Below are positions 26,705 to 35,207 of a DNA stretch of 64,000 bases, one piece after another. Both the position numbers and the translations under genes were made by a program. Every line of letters begins with the position of its first letter. The first letter of the stretch is position 1. Origin of the DNA: JAJNBA01 sp963842295 (GTDB lineage: Bacteria; Actinomycetota; UBA4738; HRBIN12); contig CAWJFY010000005.1 of the NCBI GenBank assembly GCA_963842295.1, positions 1 to 64,000 of the forward strand, given 5' to 3'. The notes beneath the pieces were generated by a model. The model made no database searches, was not told the origin of the DNA, and saw only the letters and a program-made list of their open reading frames with translations.

Positions 26705-27808
26705 ATGAAGCCTCTCGAGATCACGCGACGGCGGATGCACAACTCGCGGTTGATCGGCGACCGGTTCGCCAGCCCGGATGAGGCGGTGCGGTGGCACCTG
26801 GCGATGCAGGCGCAGGAGTACGGCCCGGCGAAATGGTCGATCGGGCAGCGCTCGACCGGTCTCGTCGATACCGATCTCGACGAGGCCGTGGCCGAAGGTT
26901 CGATCGTTCGCACGCACGTGCTCCGGCCGACCTGGCACTTCGTCGCGCGTGATGACATCCGCTGGCTCCTGGCGCTCAGCGGTCCGCGTGTGCAGCAGGG
27001 GAACGCGGGTCGGTATCGCGACCTCGGGCTCGACGAACGGACACGAGCGCGCGCCGCAGCGGTGATCGTCTCGGCGCTCGAAGGCGGCAACCGCCTGATG
27101 CGGAACGAGATCGCCGCCGTCCTCGAGGATGCGGGGATCGACCGGGAGGGCCAGCGGTTGCCGTACATCCTGATGCATTGCGAGCTCGAGGCTGTGATCG
27201 GGAGTGGTGGCCTCTCAGGGAAGCAGCAGACGTACGCGCTCCTGGACGAACGCGTTCCGAAGGGTGGGAGGTTCGAGCGGAACGAGGCGTTGGTCGAGCT
27301 GACACGGCGCTACCTGACGAGTCACGGGCCCGCGACCGTGAAGGACATGAGCTGGTGGTCCGGCCTGACGATGACCGATATCCGGAAGGCGCTGGACATG
27401 CTCGGATCGGACGTTCGGAGCGCGACGGTCGACGGGCTCGAGTTCTGGTCGACCGCGACGGATGACAGGTCTCCTCGCGCGCGCGGCGCGCACCTCGTCC
27501 AGACGTACGACGAGGTCGTCGTCGGCTACACGGAGTCACGCTTCTTCCGCGACCCTCAGGTGGAGTCTGCGCGCGCGGCGTGGAGCGGCGAGAGCGACAT
27601 CCGCCTTCCGACCGGCGGGATCCTGCTGAACGGCCGGATCGGCGGGCACTGGAGACGCACGATCGAGCGGACGCGGATCACTGTCGAGATCCACCTCTAC
27701 GAAGAGCCGAAACCCGGTGACGCCCGGGCGTTGGAGGCGGCTGCGACCGACCTGGGTCGTTTCTTCGGCCGCGAGGTGTCACTGGAAACGAGGCTGCTTG
27801 ATCTCTGA
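26705..27808 (+). CDS. winged-helix DNA-binding domain protein (HTH_42, AlkZ-like)
   Basis: This 367-residue protein has the HTH_42/YcaQ-AlkZ layout: RMHNSRLIGDRFASPDEAV and HLAMQAQEYGPAKWSIGQRS at the N-terminus, GSIVRTHVLRPTWHFVARDD with the conserved RTHVLRPTWH, and later ARGAHLVQTYDEVVVGY. Related proteins unhook interstrand crosslinks as DNA glycosylases through a Q-x-Q motif. Here QAQ (residues 37-39) is present in the matching place, so a glycosylase role is possible but unproven. Confidence 0.8.
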   Translation: MKPLEITRRRMHNSRLIGDRFASPDEAVRWHLAMQAQEYGPAKWSIGQRSTGLVDTDLDEAVAEGSIVRTHVLRPTWHFVARDDIRWLLALSGPRVQQGNAGRYRDLGLDERTRARAAAVIVSALEGGNRLMRNEIAAVLEDAGIDREGQRLPYILMHCELEAVIGSGGLSGKQQTYALLDERVPKGGRFERNEALVELTRRYLTSHGPATVKDMSWWSGLTMTDIRKALDMLGSDVRSATVDGLEFWSTATDDRSPRARGAHLVQTYDEVVVGYTESRFFRDPQVESARAAWSGESDIRLPTGGILLNGRIGGHWRRTIERTRITVEIHLYEEPKPGDARALEAAATDLGRFFGREVSLETRLLDL

Positions 27809-27827
27809 CGCCGAGGAGGCAAACGTG

Positions 27828-28163
27828 GTGACGAGATCAGCGGAGGAGCGGTTCGCGACCATCGCGGAGGTGGAGCTACAGGCGCCGGGCGTGACGGGAG
27901 GAACCGGGTTCGGCCGGTCCGAAGGGCTCAGGATCTCCGGCAAGGTCTTCGCGATGCTCGTGAAGGGCGAGCTCGTCGTGAAGCTGCCGAGGGACCGCGT
28001 CGTGAAGTTGTCGGCGGCAGGGATCGGTCATCCCTTCGACTCAGGGAAGGGCCGGCCCATGAAGGAATGGATCTCCGTGCCGACCAAGGCCGGGCGCCGC
28101 TGGCCCGCCTTGGTCCAGGAAGCGCGCGAGTTCGTGCGGCCTGCCCAGCCCCGGCGCGCATAA
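27828..28163 (+). CDS. TfoX/YjbR-like protein
   Basis: This protein of about 111 residues has the TfoX N-terminal or MmcQ/YjbR-type pattern: RISGKVFAMLVKGELVVKLP, RVVKLSAAGIGHPFDSGKG, MKEWISVP, LVQEAREFV. TfoX itself regulates competence in proteobacteria, and the actinobacterial relatives are uncharacterised. GTG 27828 lies 8 bases after GGAGG; GTG 27825 is also possible. Confidence 0.65.
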   Translation: MTRSAEERFATIAEVELQAPGVTGGTGFGRSEGLRISGKVFAMLVKGELVVKLPRDRVVKLSAAGIGHPFDSGKGRPMKEWISVPTKAGRRWPALVQEAREFVRPAQPRRA

Positions 28164-28183
28164 CGCGGCGATATGGTCCGGTC

Positions 28184-28609
28184 GTGCGGACGAACCTGAC
28201 GGTTGAGGACCTCGATAGCTTCCTCGACGAGCCCCATGTCGCCGTGCTGGCGACCCTTCGCAAGGACGGCAGCGTTCTCCTCTCTCCGGTCTGGCATGAG
28301 TGGCGAAACGGCGGATTCAACGTCTGGGTGGGCGCCCACGACGTGAAGGTGCGGCATCTCCGCCGCGATCCACGGGCGTCGATCGTCGTCGCCGAGTCGC
28401 AGCACCCGCTCCGAGGCATCGAGGTGCGAGGTGTCGCTCGGATCGTCGAGGACGGTGCGGTCGAGACCGCGGTCCGGATCGCGAGCAGGTACATCGGCTC
28501 GGAGAAGGGTGCCGCGTACGTGGGATCGGCGGGAGGCGAAGACGTGATCGTTCGCCTCGAGTCCGGCGACCTCCGAGTCTGGGACTTCGCCGACGAGCAC
28601 GGGGGATAG
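28184..28609 (+). CDS. pyridoxamine 5'-phosphate oxidase-fold protein (PPOX, probably F420 class)
   Basis: This 141-residue split-barrel flavin/deazaflavin-binding protein has the typical N-terminus FLDEPHVAVLATLRKDGSVL, then SPVWHEWRNGGFNVWVGAHD, KVRHLRRDPRASIVVAES and RGVARIVEDG. Actinobacterial proteins of this shape often bind F420 rather than FMN. GTG 28184 is the only suitable start. Confidence 0.8.
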   Translation: MRTNLTVEDLDSFLDEPHVAVLATLRKDGSVLLSPVWHEWRNGGFNVWVGAHDVKVRHLRRDPRASIVVAESQHPLRGIEVRGVARIVEDGAVETAVRIASRYIGSEKGAAYVGSAGGEDVIVRLESGDLRVWDFADEHGG

Positions 28610-28693
28610 GACCTGACATCGTCCAAGCGTGTCCCACAGTGTGCAACCAGACACCGGAGGCCATGTCCCGGTGGGCTGCCTCTTGGAGCCTTG

Positions 28694-29209
28694 CTACAGG
28701 TACTGGGCGGAGGCCATCGCCGCGGTGGCGAAGAGCAGCAGCGGGATGATCACCTTCCCCGTGGTGCGTACGCGGTCCTGAAGGACCTGGATCTGCGCGG
28801 ACTGCTCAGGCGTCGGCGGACCGCCGCTCGCAGCGACCTCGCGACCGATCGCCGCGGCTGCGAGCATGCTGGGCCGGACGATGGAGGCGCCGAGCGCCAC
28901 GGCTGCGATCGCCGCCAGAGCCCCGACCGTGATCGCGATCCCGTACGTCGACCCGATCCAGTCGGTGTTGAACCCGTCGGATGCTCGCCAGTACATCAGC
29001 AGTCCCGCGAGGATCGTCAGGCCGGCCGCGCCGAGAGTGATGTCGGGCAGCCGCTTCTTCTGCGACAGGTGCATCAACAAAGGAGACGCGGACGGCCCGA
29101 CCTCCCGCGCGGCTGGCTGGAGGAACAGGAAGACGACCAGGGCCGAACCCACCCAGAAGGCCCCGGCGACGATATGCACGATCCGCAGCACGACCATGTA
29201 GGTGTCCAT
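28694..29209 (-). CDS. four-helix integral membrane protein (CopD/DUF2269-like)
   Basis: This 171-residue protein has helices near 6-28, 56-74, 84-108 and 148-168. A His in VLRIVHIVAGAFWVGSALVV sits in the first helix, the pattern shared by CopD and DUF2269 membrane proteins that may bind haem or copper. The function is uncertain. ATG 29209 follows GGGAGGAGC; an upstream in-frame ATG at 29269 would add a charged leader without support. Confidence 0.7.
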   Translation of the reverse strand: MDTYMVVLRIVHIVAGAFWVGSALVVFLFLQPAAREVGPSASPLLMHLSQKKRLPDITLGAAGLTILAGLLMYWRASDGFNTDWIGSTYGIAITVGALAAIAAVALGASIVRPSMLAAAAIGREVAASGGPPTPEQSAQIQVLQDRVRTTGKVIIPLLLFATAAMASAQYL

Positions 29210-29285
29210 CCGATCGCTCCTCCCAAGGCTCCGATCGCCGATCGGCGCGGACGCTACCGGGCGCCGCACTCCCGGGCAAGTGCGA

Positions 29286-29969
29286 TCAACGGACGACGGA
29301 GAAGTTGAACATCGGATCGTTCGTCTTCATCACGATCGCGAGCCAGAGCGGGAGGGCCATCTCGACGGCCCGGGCGGACTCGATACCGCCGAGATCCATC
29401 ACGTGCTTCCACCCGAACCCGTCCTTGAGCAGCGCCGTGACCTCGGCTTTCGCGCCGCCGTCGTTCCCGCTCAGATAGGCCGTGTGCTCGCCGTCCGCGA
29501 TGCTGAGCGGGTCGATCATCACGCCCGCGGTCACGGTGTTGAGCGTTTTCACGACCTTCGCTCCCGGGAACGCTGCCTGGATCTGCTCGCCCAGCGAATC
29601 CGTGTTGCAGACGAAGAGCGACGGCGGCATCCCGTGGGAGAAGTCGAGGGGGTTGGAGATGTCGATCAGGACCTTTCCGTCGAGGTTCGCCTCGCCCGCG
29701 GCGGTGAGGACCTCGAGGGAGGCCGCTCCCTCGGTGGCGTTGACGATCAGCTCCGCGTCGCGAGCCACGTCGGCGAACGTCCCGACCCCGACCTGCGGAT
29801 GATCCGCGTGCCAGGTCGAGAACGGTGGGCGGCCCGGCGCATCCGGCTCGGTCCGCGCCATCAGGGCGACGGGATCGCGCGTGCCGATCGTGGCCTCGTG
29901 GCCGATCTCGGCCACCTTGCCGCCGATCGCTCGCCCCACCCAGCCTGTACCGAGCACACCGATCCGCAC
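29286..29969 (-). CDS. F420:NADPH oxidoreductase-like protein
   Basis: This 227-residue Rossmann protein of the NADPH-dependent F420 reductase (NpdG/Fno) type has MRIGVLGTGWVGRAIGGKV (dinucleotide motif G-x-G-x-x-G) and TRDP, where the phosphate-binding Arg is expected. It also has LIDISNPLDFSHG, VKTLNTVTAGVM and HVMDLGGIESARAVEMALPL. The enzyme passes hydride between NADPH and F420. Together with the Ddn- and PPOX-type genes it argues that this organism uses F420. Confidence 0.8.
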   Translation of the reverse strand: MRIGVLGTGWVGRAIGGKVAEIGHEATIGTRDPVALMARTEPDAPGRPPFSTWHADHPQVGVGTFADVARDAELIVNATEGAASLEVLTAAGEANLDGKVLIDISNPLDFSHGMPPSLFVCNTDSLGEQIQAAFPGAKVVKTLNTVTAGVMIDPLSIADGEHTAYLSGNDGGAKAEVTALLKDGFGWKHVMDLGGIESARAVEMALPLWLAIVMKTNDPMFNFSVVR

Positions 29970-30055
29970 GACCTGATGCTAGCCCGCTTCCGCGCTGATG
30001 CGGCCGCCCGCCCCTTGTGGCAGTCTTCGAACGTCGCCACGTGAGGGAGGGGAGC

Positions 30056-30667
30056 ATGCCGAGGCTCTATTCGATCCGTCCGACCTGGTCGCTCAAGGGA
30101 CGTCGCTCCCAGGGGCTCCGAGGGTTCACGGGGAAGCCGTTCCACCCTCCGCTCACGGACTTCCCGATCGTCTGCTACACGCTCGCGGCGGTGTTCGACC
30201 TCATCTCGTACTTCTCGGACTCCGCGGACCCGAAGGCGCACGACTTCTTCGCGGCCGCGACGTTCGTGATGGTGGCCGGGTTCATCGTCAGCCTCGGCGC
30301 CGCGCTCACCGGCTTCATGGACTGGTGGAAGGGGATCCCTCGCGACCGGAAGAGCGGACCGATCGGCAAGGCCAAGCACACCCAGGTCTGGCGCACGATC
30401 AACTGGCATGCGACCGTGATGCTGACGGTCACCGCGATCACGTTGATCGACATCGTCATGCGCGTGTCCGACTTCGACCAGGGACAGACGCAGGGCTCGT
30501 GGCTCGTCCTGTCGCTGATCGCGGCGGCCGGGGTTCTCTTCGGAGCCGCCTACGGCGGCACGCTCGTGTTCGAGTACGGCTTCAACGTCGAGAACGTCGA
30601 GGAGGTCTGGAAGGAGTCCGAGGAGGACCACGTGCGCGGCGAGCGGGGCCGCCCGCCGGAGTCGTAG
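30056..30667 (+). CDS. DUF2231 membrane protein
   Basis: This 203-residue protein has the DUF2231 pattern of four helices, beginning with GFTGKPFHPPLTDFPIVCYT, where HP-x-x-x-DFP is the family signature. Helices lie near 37-60, 75-95, 122-143 and 154-178. A His in TINWHATVMLTVTAITLIDI is in the usual place. The function is unknown. ATG 30056 follows GGGAGGGGAG. The next gene starts 7 bases downstream. Confidence 0.85.
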   Translation: MPRLYSIRPTWSLKGRRSQGLRGFTGKPFHPPLTDFPIVCYTLAAVFDLISYFSDSADPKAHDFFAAATFVMVAGFIVSLGAALTGFMDWWKGIPRDRKSGPIGKAKHTQVWRTINWHATVMLTVTAITLIDIVMRVSDFDQGQTQGSWLVLSLIAAAGVLFGAAYGGTLVFEYGFNVENVEEVWKESEEDHVRGERGRPPES

Positions 30668-30674
30668 GCGCACC

Positions 30675-31202
30675 GTGGCCGTCGACCGTCCGCTCGGATA
30701 CCGCACCCAGACGTCCGCGGTCTCGGCCGCTCCACCCGAGGTCGTCTACGCGACGATCGCCGATCTCCGGAACCACCTCGACTGGTCCGGCGAGCGTGCC
30801 GCGGACGAGAAGTTCAAGCTGCTGTCCCTCGACGCGCCAGATGGACCGGCTGCCGTCGGCACGACGTTCGCGTCGTCGGGCTCCGCCGAGAACGGGACCT
30901 TCAACGACCGATCGGAGGTGACGGTCGCCACCCCGCCGACCGCGTTCGTGATCGAGACCGACGCCCACCTGGATCGGAAGAGCGGGAAGCCGTGGGACGC
31001 CCACTTCATCCACCGCTACGACGTGGCGCCCGATGGTGAGGGCTCGCGGATCACGTACACGGAGACGATCGAGCGCGTGAACTACGTCCCGTACTGGCTG
31101 CAGCCGGGCGTCCGATCGATCTTCAAGGTGTACGTGAACCGAGCGGACCGGAAGCAATTGGAGAACCTGGCACGGCTCGCGGAAGAGCGCTCGCGACCCT
31201 GA
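30675..31202 (+). CDS. SRPBCC family protein (polyketide cyclase/dehydrase-like)
   Basis: This 175-residue START-like fold protein has TSAVSAAPPEVVYATIADLR at the N-terminus, FVIETDAHLDRKSGKPWDAH and FIHRYDVAPDGEGSRITYTE in the sheet, and a long C-terminal helix (RKQLENLARLAEE). Such proteins bind lipid-like ligands. GTG 30675, 7 bases after the DUF2231 stop, suggests co-transcription. Confidence 0.8.
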   Translation: MAVDRPLGYRTQTSAVSAAPPEVVYATIADLRNHLDWSGERAADEKFKLLSLDAPDGPAAVGTTFASSGSAENGTFNDRSEVTVATPPTAFVIETDAHLDRKSGKPWDAHFIHRYDVAPDGEGSRITYTETIERVNYVPYWLQPGVRSIFKVYVNRADRKQLENLARLAEERSRP

Positions 31203-31721
31203 TCAGAACTCGAGCGTGCAGTTCTCGCAGACGAAGAGCTTCGCCCGGTGGTTGTGGCTGTGACCGCCACATCGGTCGCACCGCCGGCACGTCCCCCCGG
31301 AATCGCAGTCGATCGGATCCGTCGTCTCTCCCGGCTGGTCCCAGGTGGTGGCGGGTTCCGACGGACGGGGGAGCTGGATCGACAGGAGTGTCATCGGGCC
31401 GTCCCCGCTCACGAAGCCGTGCGGATGCGCCGTCGCCCGCCCGATCACGAGGCTTCCCTCGAGCGGCACCGGGTTGTCCGCCAGCAGCGCCTTCCCGGCT
31501 CCCTCGAGCACGACGACCCATTCCTCGGAATCCGGATGCGTGTGCGCGTAGGCGGGCTGGTTCGCCGTGAACCCCTGGAGCGAGAGATAGAACTCGTCCC
31601 CCTGAGTGATCGGGACGCGTCGGAACCCGGAGGGACAGAGGGCGAGGACCTCCTCCGGGTGCATCGAGAAGACGCCGAGGTTGTCCAGGACCTCCGCGAG
31701 GTCGCCGACCGAGTGGGGCAT
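31203..31721 (-). CDS. cupin fused to a C-terminal zinc ribbon
   Basis: This protein of about 172 residues has a cupin barrel (AYAHTHPDSEEWVVVLEGAG, then GSLVIGRATAHPHGFVSGDG) with His/Glu metal ligands. It continues through a linker into a Cys/His-rich ribbon (CRRCDRCGGHSHNHRAKLFV and CENC). The cupin may act on sugars or small acids, and the ribbon suggests nucleic-acid or protein contact. ATG 31721 sits 8 bases after GGGAGG; the ATG at 31730 touches that ribosome site. It is convergent with the SRPBCC gene and ends one base after it. Confidence 0.75.
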   Translation of the reverse strand: MPHSVGDLAEVLDNLGVFSMHPEEVLALCPSGFRRVPITQGDEFYLSLQGFTANQPAYAHTHPDSEEWVVVLEGAGKALLADNPVPLEGSLVIGRATAHPHGFVSGDGPMTLLSIQLPRPSEPATTWDQPGETTDPIDCDSGGTCRRCDRCGGHSHNHRAKLFVCENCTLEF

Positions 31722-31770
31722 AGGTAGCATCCTCCCGCATCGGGCTCAGGCAGCCAAACCAGGAGGGCTT

Positions 31771-32190
31771 ATGACCGAGCGATTGATCATCGTCGACCAC
31801 GTCCTGTTCGTGGTGGAGGACTTCCCGGCGAGCCGGCGCCTGTACACGGCGGCGTTGGCCCCGCTCGGGATCGAGGAGCTGAACGAGGAGCCGAACTGCA
31901 TCTCGTACGGCCGGCAGCAGCTCGATGACTTCTCGATCTGCGAAGGCTCCCCGGTCACGACCGCGTCGCACATCGCGTTCGACGCGGCTGATCGATCGCA
32001 GGTGGATGCGTTCTTCGACGCCGCGCTCGCCGCGGGCGCGACCGTCCGCGGCGAGCCCGGCGTCTGGATCCAGTATTCACCCCGGTACTACGGCGCGTTC
32101 GTGAACGACCTCCACGGGAACAACGTGGAGGCCGTGTTCCACAGCCCGGTGCCGATCACCGACGCGCCCGAGCGAGGCGGCGCCCCGTAA
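31771..32190 (+). CDS. VOC family (glyoxalase) protein
   Basis: This 139-residue single VOC domain has IVDHVLFVVEDFPASRRLYT with the first metal His, ASHIAFDAADRSQVDAFFDA with the second, and YGAFVNDLHGNNVEAVFHS with the Glu ligand, so the metal triad is complete. It resembles the PA1353-like glyoxalase/bleomycin resistance group. The substrate is unknown. Confidence 0.85.
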   Translation: MTERLIIVDHVLFVVEDFPASRRLYTAALAPLGIEELNEEPNCISYGRQQLDDFSICEGSPVTTASHIAFDAADRSQVDAFFDAALAAGATVRGEPGVWIQYSPRYYGAFVNDLHGNNVEAVFHSPVPITDAPERGGAP

Positions 32191-32251
32191 GTCGTCCCGC
32201 CGCGTCTGAGACCCGTCACGGTCTGAGTCAGGGTGGGTGCTCGCCTCGCGG

Positions 32252-32362
32252 ATGATGGTCGCTGCCGCCTGAACCGCGATCGGTCTCCTCGCTGCAACTT
32301 CGCTCGGCAGCATCTTCTACGCGCTCGAGGGCAGGAGGCTCCTCCGGCCGCCGGCGGGTTGA
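32252..32362 (+). pseudogene. possible remnant of a small membrane protein
   Basis: ATG 32252 or 32255 opens a frame that meets TGA at 32270 after six codons. Beyond it the same frame continues TAIGLLAATSLGSIFYALEG to a stop at 32362. The hydrophobic stretch looks like a membrane helix, and the interrupting codon may be an error or a mutation. The surrounding 176-base gap holds nothing else recognisable. Confidence 0.25.
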
Positions 32363-32366
32363 TCCG

Positions 32367-33554
32367 CTAGGACACCTCGGCATTCGACTCCGCGAACGCC
32401 TGCACCGCGAACGCTAGGTCCTCGCGCGTGTGCGCCGCCGACACCTGCGCGCGGATCCGCGCCTTGCCCTTCGGGACCACCGGGTAGGAGAAGCCGATCA
32501 CGTAGACGCCCCTGCCGAGCATCGCCTCCGCCATCCGGCCGGCGAGGGCCGCGTCCCCGAGCATCACCGGCACGATCGGATGCTCGCCGGGCAGCACGTC
32601 GAGCCCGGCGGCCTCCATCTCCGCCCGGAAGAACCGGGTGTTCTCCTCCAGCCGGTCGCGGAGGTCGGTCGATGCCGTGAGCAGCTCGATCGCCTTCAGC
32701 GAGCCCCCCACCACCGCCGGCGCGATCGTGTTCGAGAACAGGTAGGGCCGCGACCGTTGGCGGAGCAGCTCCACGACCTCCCGGGGGCCGCTCAGGTAGC
32801 CGCCGCTCGCGCCACCGAGCGCCTTGCCCATCGTCCCGGTGACGATGTCCACCCGATCCATCACGCCGTGGTGCTCGGGGGTCCCGCGCCCGCCCGGTCC
32901 CATGAACCCCACCGCGTGGGAGTCGTCGACCATCACGATCGCGTCGTGGCGTTCCGCGAGGTCGCAGATCGCGGGGAGATCCGCGAGGTAGCCGTCCATC
33001 GAGAACACGCCGTCGGTCGCGATCAGACGGCGCCGGGCTCCTGCCGCCTCCTTCAGCTGCGTCTCGAGGTCGTCCATGTCGTTGTTGCGGTAACGGAACC
33101 GCTGCGCCTTCGAGAGGCGGACTCCGTCGATGATGCTCGCGTGGTTCAGCTCGTCGGAGATCACCGCGTCCTGCTCGCCGAGGAGCACCTCGAACAGGCC
33201 GCCGTTCGCGTCGAAGCAGGACGAGTACAGGATCGTGTCCTCCAGGCCGAGGAACGCGCTCAGCGCCGCCTCCAGATCCTTGTGGATCTCCTGCGTCCCG
33301 CAGATGAAGCGCACCGACGCGAGCCCGAAGCCCCACTCCTCCATCGCGGCGTGCGCGGCCGCGATCACGTCGGGGTGGTCGGCGAGCCCGAGGTAGTTGT
33401 TCGCGCAGAGGTTGAGGACCTCGCCCTCGCGGCCGCGCACGCCGACCCGCGCCCCCTGGGCAGACGTCAGGACCCGCTCCGGCTTCTCGAGGCCCGCGCC
33501 GCGGATCTCCTCGAGCTCGGCCCGGAGCGACGGGCGCACCGTCTCGCTCGTCAC
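32367..33554 (-). CDS. kbl: glycine C-acetyltransferase (2-amino-3-ketobutyrate CoA ligase)
   Basis: This 395-residue PLP enzyme of the alpha-oxoamine synthase family splits 2-amino-3-oxobutanoate with CoA to glycine and acetyl-CoA. It shows LNLCANNYLGLADHPDVIAA, the cofactor-contact DELNHASIIDGVRLS, MVDDSHAVGFMGPGGRGTPE and the Schiff-base Lys in DIVTGTMGKALGGASGG. The GTG start overlaps the tdh stop by 4 bases (GTGA). With tdh it forms the two-step threonine-to-glycine route. Confidence 0.95.
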   Translation of the reverse strand: MTSETVRPSLRAELEEIRGAGLEKPERVLTSAQGARVGVRGREGEVLNLCANNYLGLADHPDVIAAAHAAMEEWGFGLASVRFICGTQEIHKDLEAALSAFLGLEDTILYSSCFDANGGLFEVLLGEQDAVISDELNHASIIDGVRLSKAQRFRYRNNDMDDLETQLKEAAGARRRLIATDGVFSMDGYLADLPAICDLAERHDAIVMVDDSHAVGFMGPGGRGTPEHHGVMDRVDIVTGTMGKALGGASGGYLSGPREVVELLRQRSRPYLFSNTIAPAVVGGSLKAIELLTASTDLRDRLEENTRFFRAEMEAAGLDVLPGEHPIVPVMLGDAALAGRMAEAMLGRGVYVIGFSYPVVPKGKARIRAQVSAAHTREDLAFAVQAFAESNAEVS

Positions 33555-34585
33555 GGCGCGTCGTTCCAGTACAGGAGCACCTTGCCGGTCTCGCCCGTGC
33601 GGATCGCGTCGAACGCATCCTCGAAGCGGTCGGCGGGGAAACGGTGCGTGATGACCGGGGTGATGTCCAGACCGCTCTGCAGCATCACGGTCATCATGTA
33701 CCAGGTCTCGTACATCTCCCGGCCGTAGACGCCCCGGAGCGTGAGCTGATCGAAGATCACCGTGTTCCAATCGATCGCGAACGGCTCCTCGGGAAGCCCG
33801 AGCATCGCGATCCCGGCTCCGTGCGACATGTTGGCGAGCATGTCGTGGAGCGCGGCCGGGTTCCCACTCATCTCGAGGCCAACGTCGAACCCTTCCTTCA
33901 TCCCCAGCTTCGCCTGTGCGTCCGCGACCGTGCCCTCGCGCACGTCCAGGGCGAGGGTCACGCCCATCTTCCGCGCGAGCTCCAGCCGATACGGGTTGAC
34001 GTCCGTCACGACGACGTGCCGAGCGCCCGCGTGCCGGACGACCGCCGCCGCCATCAGTCCGATCGGCCCGGCCCCCGTGATCAGCACGTCCTCGCCGAGG
34101 ACCGGGAACTGCAGCGCCGTGTGCACCGCGTTGCCGAACGGGTCGAAGATCGAAGCGACGTCACGGTCGATGGGACCCTCGTGATGCCAGACGTTCGTCA
34201 TCGGCAACGAGATGTACTCGGCGAACGCGCCTGGGCGATCCACGCCGATCCCTTTCGCGAACGCGCACAGATGGCGGCGTCCGGCCATGCAGTTGCGGCA
34301 CCGCCCACAGACCACGTGACCCTCGCCGCTCACGAGATCGCCCGGATGGAAGTCGCTCACGTTCGATCCGACCGCGGTGATCTCACCGACGAACTCGTGA
34401 CCGATCACGAGCGGGACCGGGACGGTCTGCTGCGCCCACTCGTTCCAGTCGAGGATGTGGAGGTCCGTCCCGCATATCCCGGTGCGGTCGACGCGGATCA
34501 AGACGTCGTTGATCCCGATCTCGGGCTCCGGCACGTCCGTCATGACGAGGCCCGGGGCCGACTCCTGCTTCACGAGAGCGCGCAT
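33551..34585 (-). CDS. tdh: L-threonine 3-dehydrogenase
   Basis: This 344-residue zinc medium-chain dehydrogenase oxidises L-threonine to 2-amino-3-oxobutanoate with NAD+. It has catalytic zinc ligands in RTGICGTDLHI and PLVIGHEFVGE, the structural zinc loop CGRCRNCMAGRRHLC and the Rossmann motif ITGAGPIGLMAAAV. The tail MYETWYMMTVMLQSGLDITP is characteristic of Tdh. It is the first gene of the tdh-kbl operon. Confidence 0.95.
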   Translation of the reverse strand: MRALVKQESAPGLVMTDVPEPEIGINDVLIRVDRTGICGTDLHILDWNEWAQQTVPVPLVIGHEFVGEITAVGSNVSDFHPGDLVSGEGHVVCGRCRNCMAGRRHLCAFAKGIGVDRPGAFAEYISLPMTNVWHHEGPIDRDVASIFDPFGNAVHTALQFPVLGEDVLITGAGPIGLMAAAVVRHAGARHVVVTDVNPYRLELARKMGVTLALDVREGTVADAQAKLGMKEGFDVGLEMSGNPAALHDMLANMSHGAGIAMLGLPEEPFAIDWNTVIFDQLTLRGVYGREMYETWYMMTVMLQSGLDITPVITHRFPADRFEDAFDAIRTGETGKVLLYWNDAP

Positions 34586-34631
34586 CGGACCGCTATCTCA
34601 GCACGGATGCGCGCCGAACGACACGCGTGGG

Positions 34632-35150
34632 CTACGGGGCGGCCGCCACCTCCACGGTTTCCACCCACCCGTGCGTGATCGGCAGCCGTCGCACGGCGTC
34701 GCGGATCGCCTCGAGGTCGGTCCGGGACAGCTCGAGGAGCTCGGGTGGCGGCTCGAAGAACCGCTCCAGAACGCGGCCCCGCATCCGGTTCCCGCGAGCG
34801 GTCAGTACGACCATCTTGACGCGCCGATCGGAGGGCACGGAGCGCCGCTCGGCGAGCCCGCGCTCCTCCAGCCGGTCGATGATGAACGTGGCGTTCGAGG
34901 CGTCGCAGAGCCACTCCTGCGCGAGCGCGCGCATCGTCCGCCCGCGCTCGGGGTCGAGCGCCATCAGCGCGCGGACGTCGTTGGGCGTGAGTCCGGCTTC
35001 GCTCAAGACGCGCTGCCGGTGTCGGGCCGTGTCGAAGAAGAAGCGAGCGAGCGGCCTCCATACTTCGGAGGCGAGGTGCTCCTTCGATGCTGATCGCGCT
35101 CCCACCCTTCCATCGTAGCCCACCAGCGGACGATGGTCCATCCCCTTCAA
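34632..35150 (-). CDS. MarR family regulator
   Basis: This is a winged-helix regulator of up to 172 residues: LSEAGLTPNDVRALMALDPE, MRALAQEWLCDASNATFIID (recognition helix), RLEERGLAERRSVPSDRRVK (wing with the DxR motif). The start is unclear; TTG 35150, ATG 35141 and GTG codons further in are possible. It is divergent from a DrrAB-type exporter, with a palindrome between them, so it probably represses the exporter until a ligand binds. Confidence 0.85.
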   Translation of the reverse strand: MKGMDHRPLVGYDGRVGARSASKEHLASEVWRPLARFFFDTARHRQRVLSEAGLTPNDVRALMALDPERGRTMRALAQEWLCDASNATFIIDRLEERGLAERRSVPSDRRVKMVVLTARGNRMRGRVLERFFEPPPELLELSRTDLEAIRDAVRRLPITHGWVETVEVAAAP

Positions 35151-35171
35151 CTATCGGAGTAGTCCGATGGT
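35150..35171. promoter_or_regulatory. palindromic operator candidate between marR and the ABC exporter
   Basis: ACTATCGGA (35150-35158) and TCCGATGGT (35163-35171) form an inverted repeat matching at 8 of 9 pairs with a 4-base centre. It touches the first possible marR start codon and abuts a TTGACA hexamer (35171-35176) facing the exporter genes. A good matching -10 is not obvious. Size and place fit a MarR dimer site. Confidence 0.6.
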
Positions 35172-35207
35172 TGACAGACTTCAATCATCTGTGGGAGCGT
35201 AATCGCG

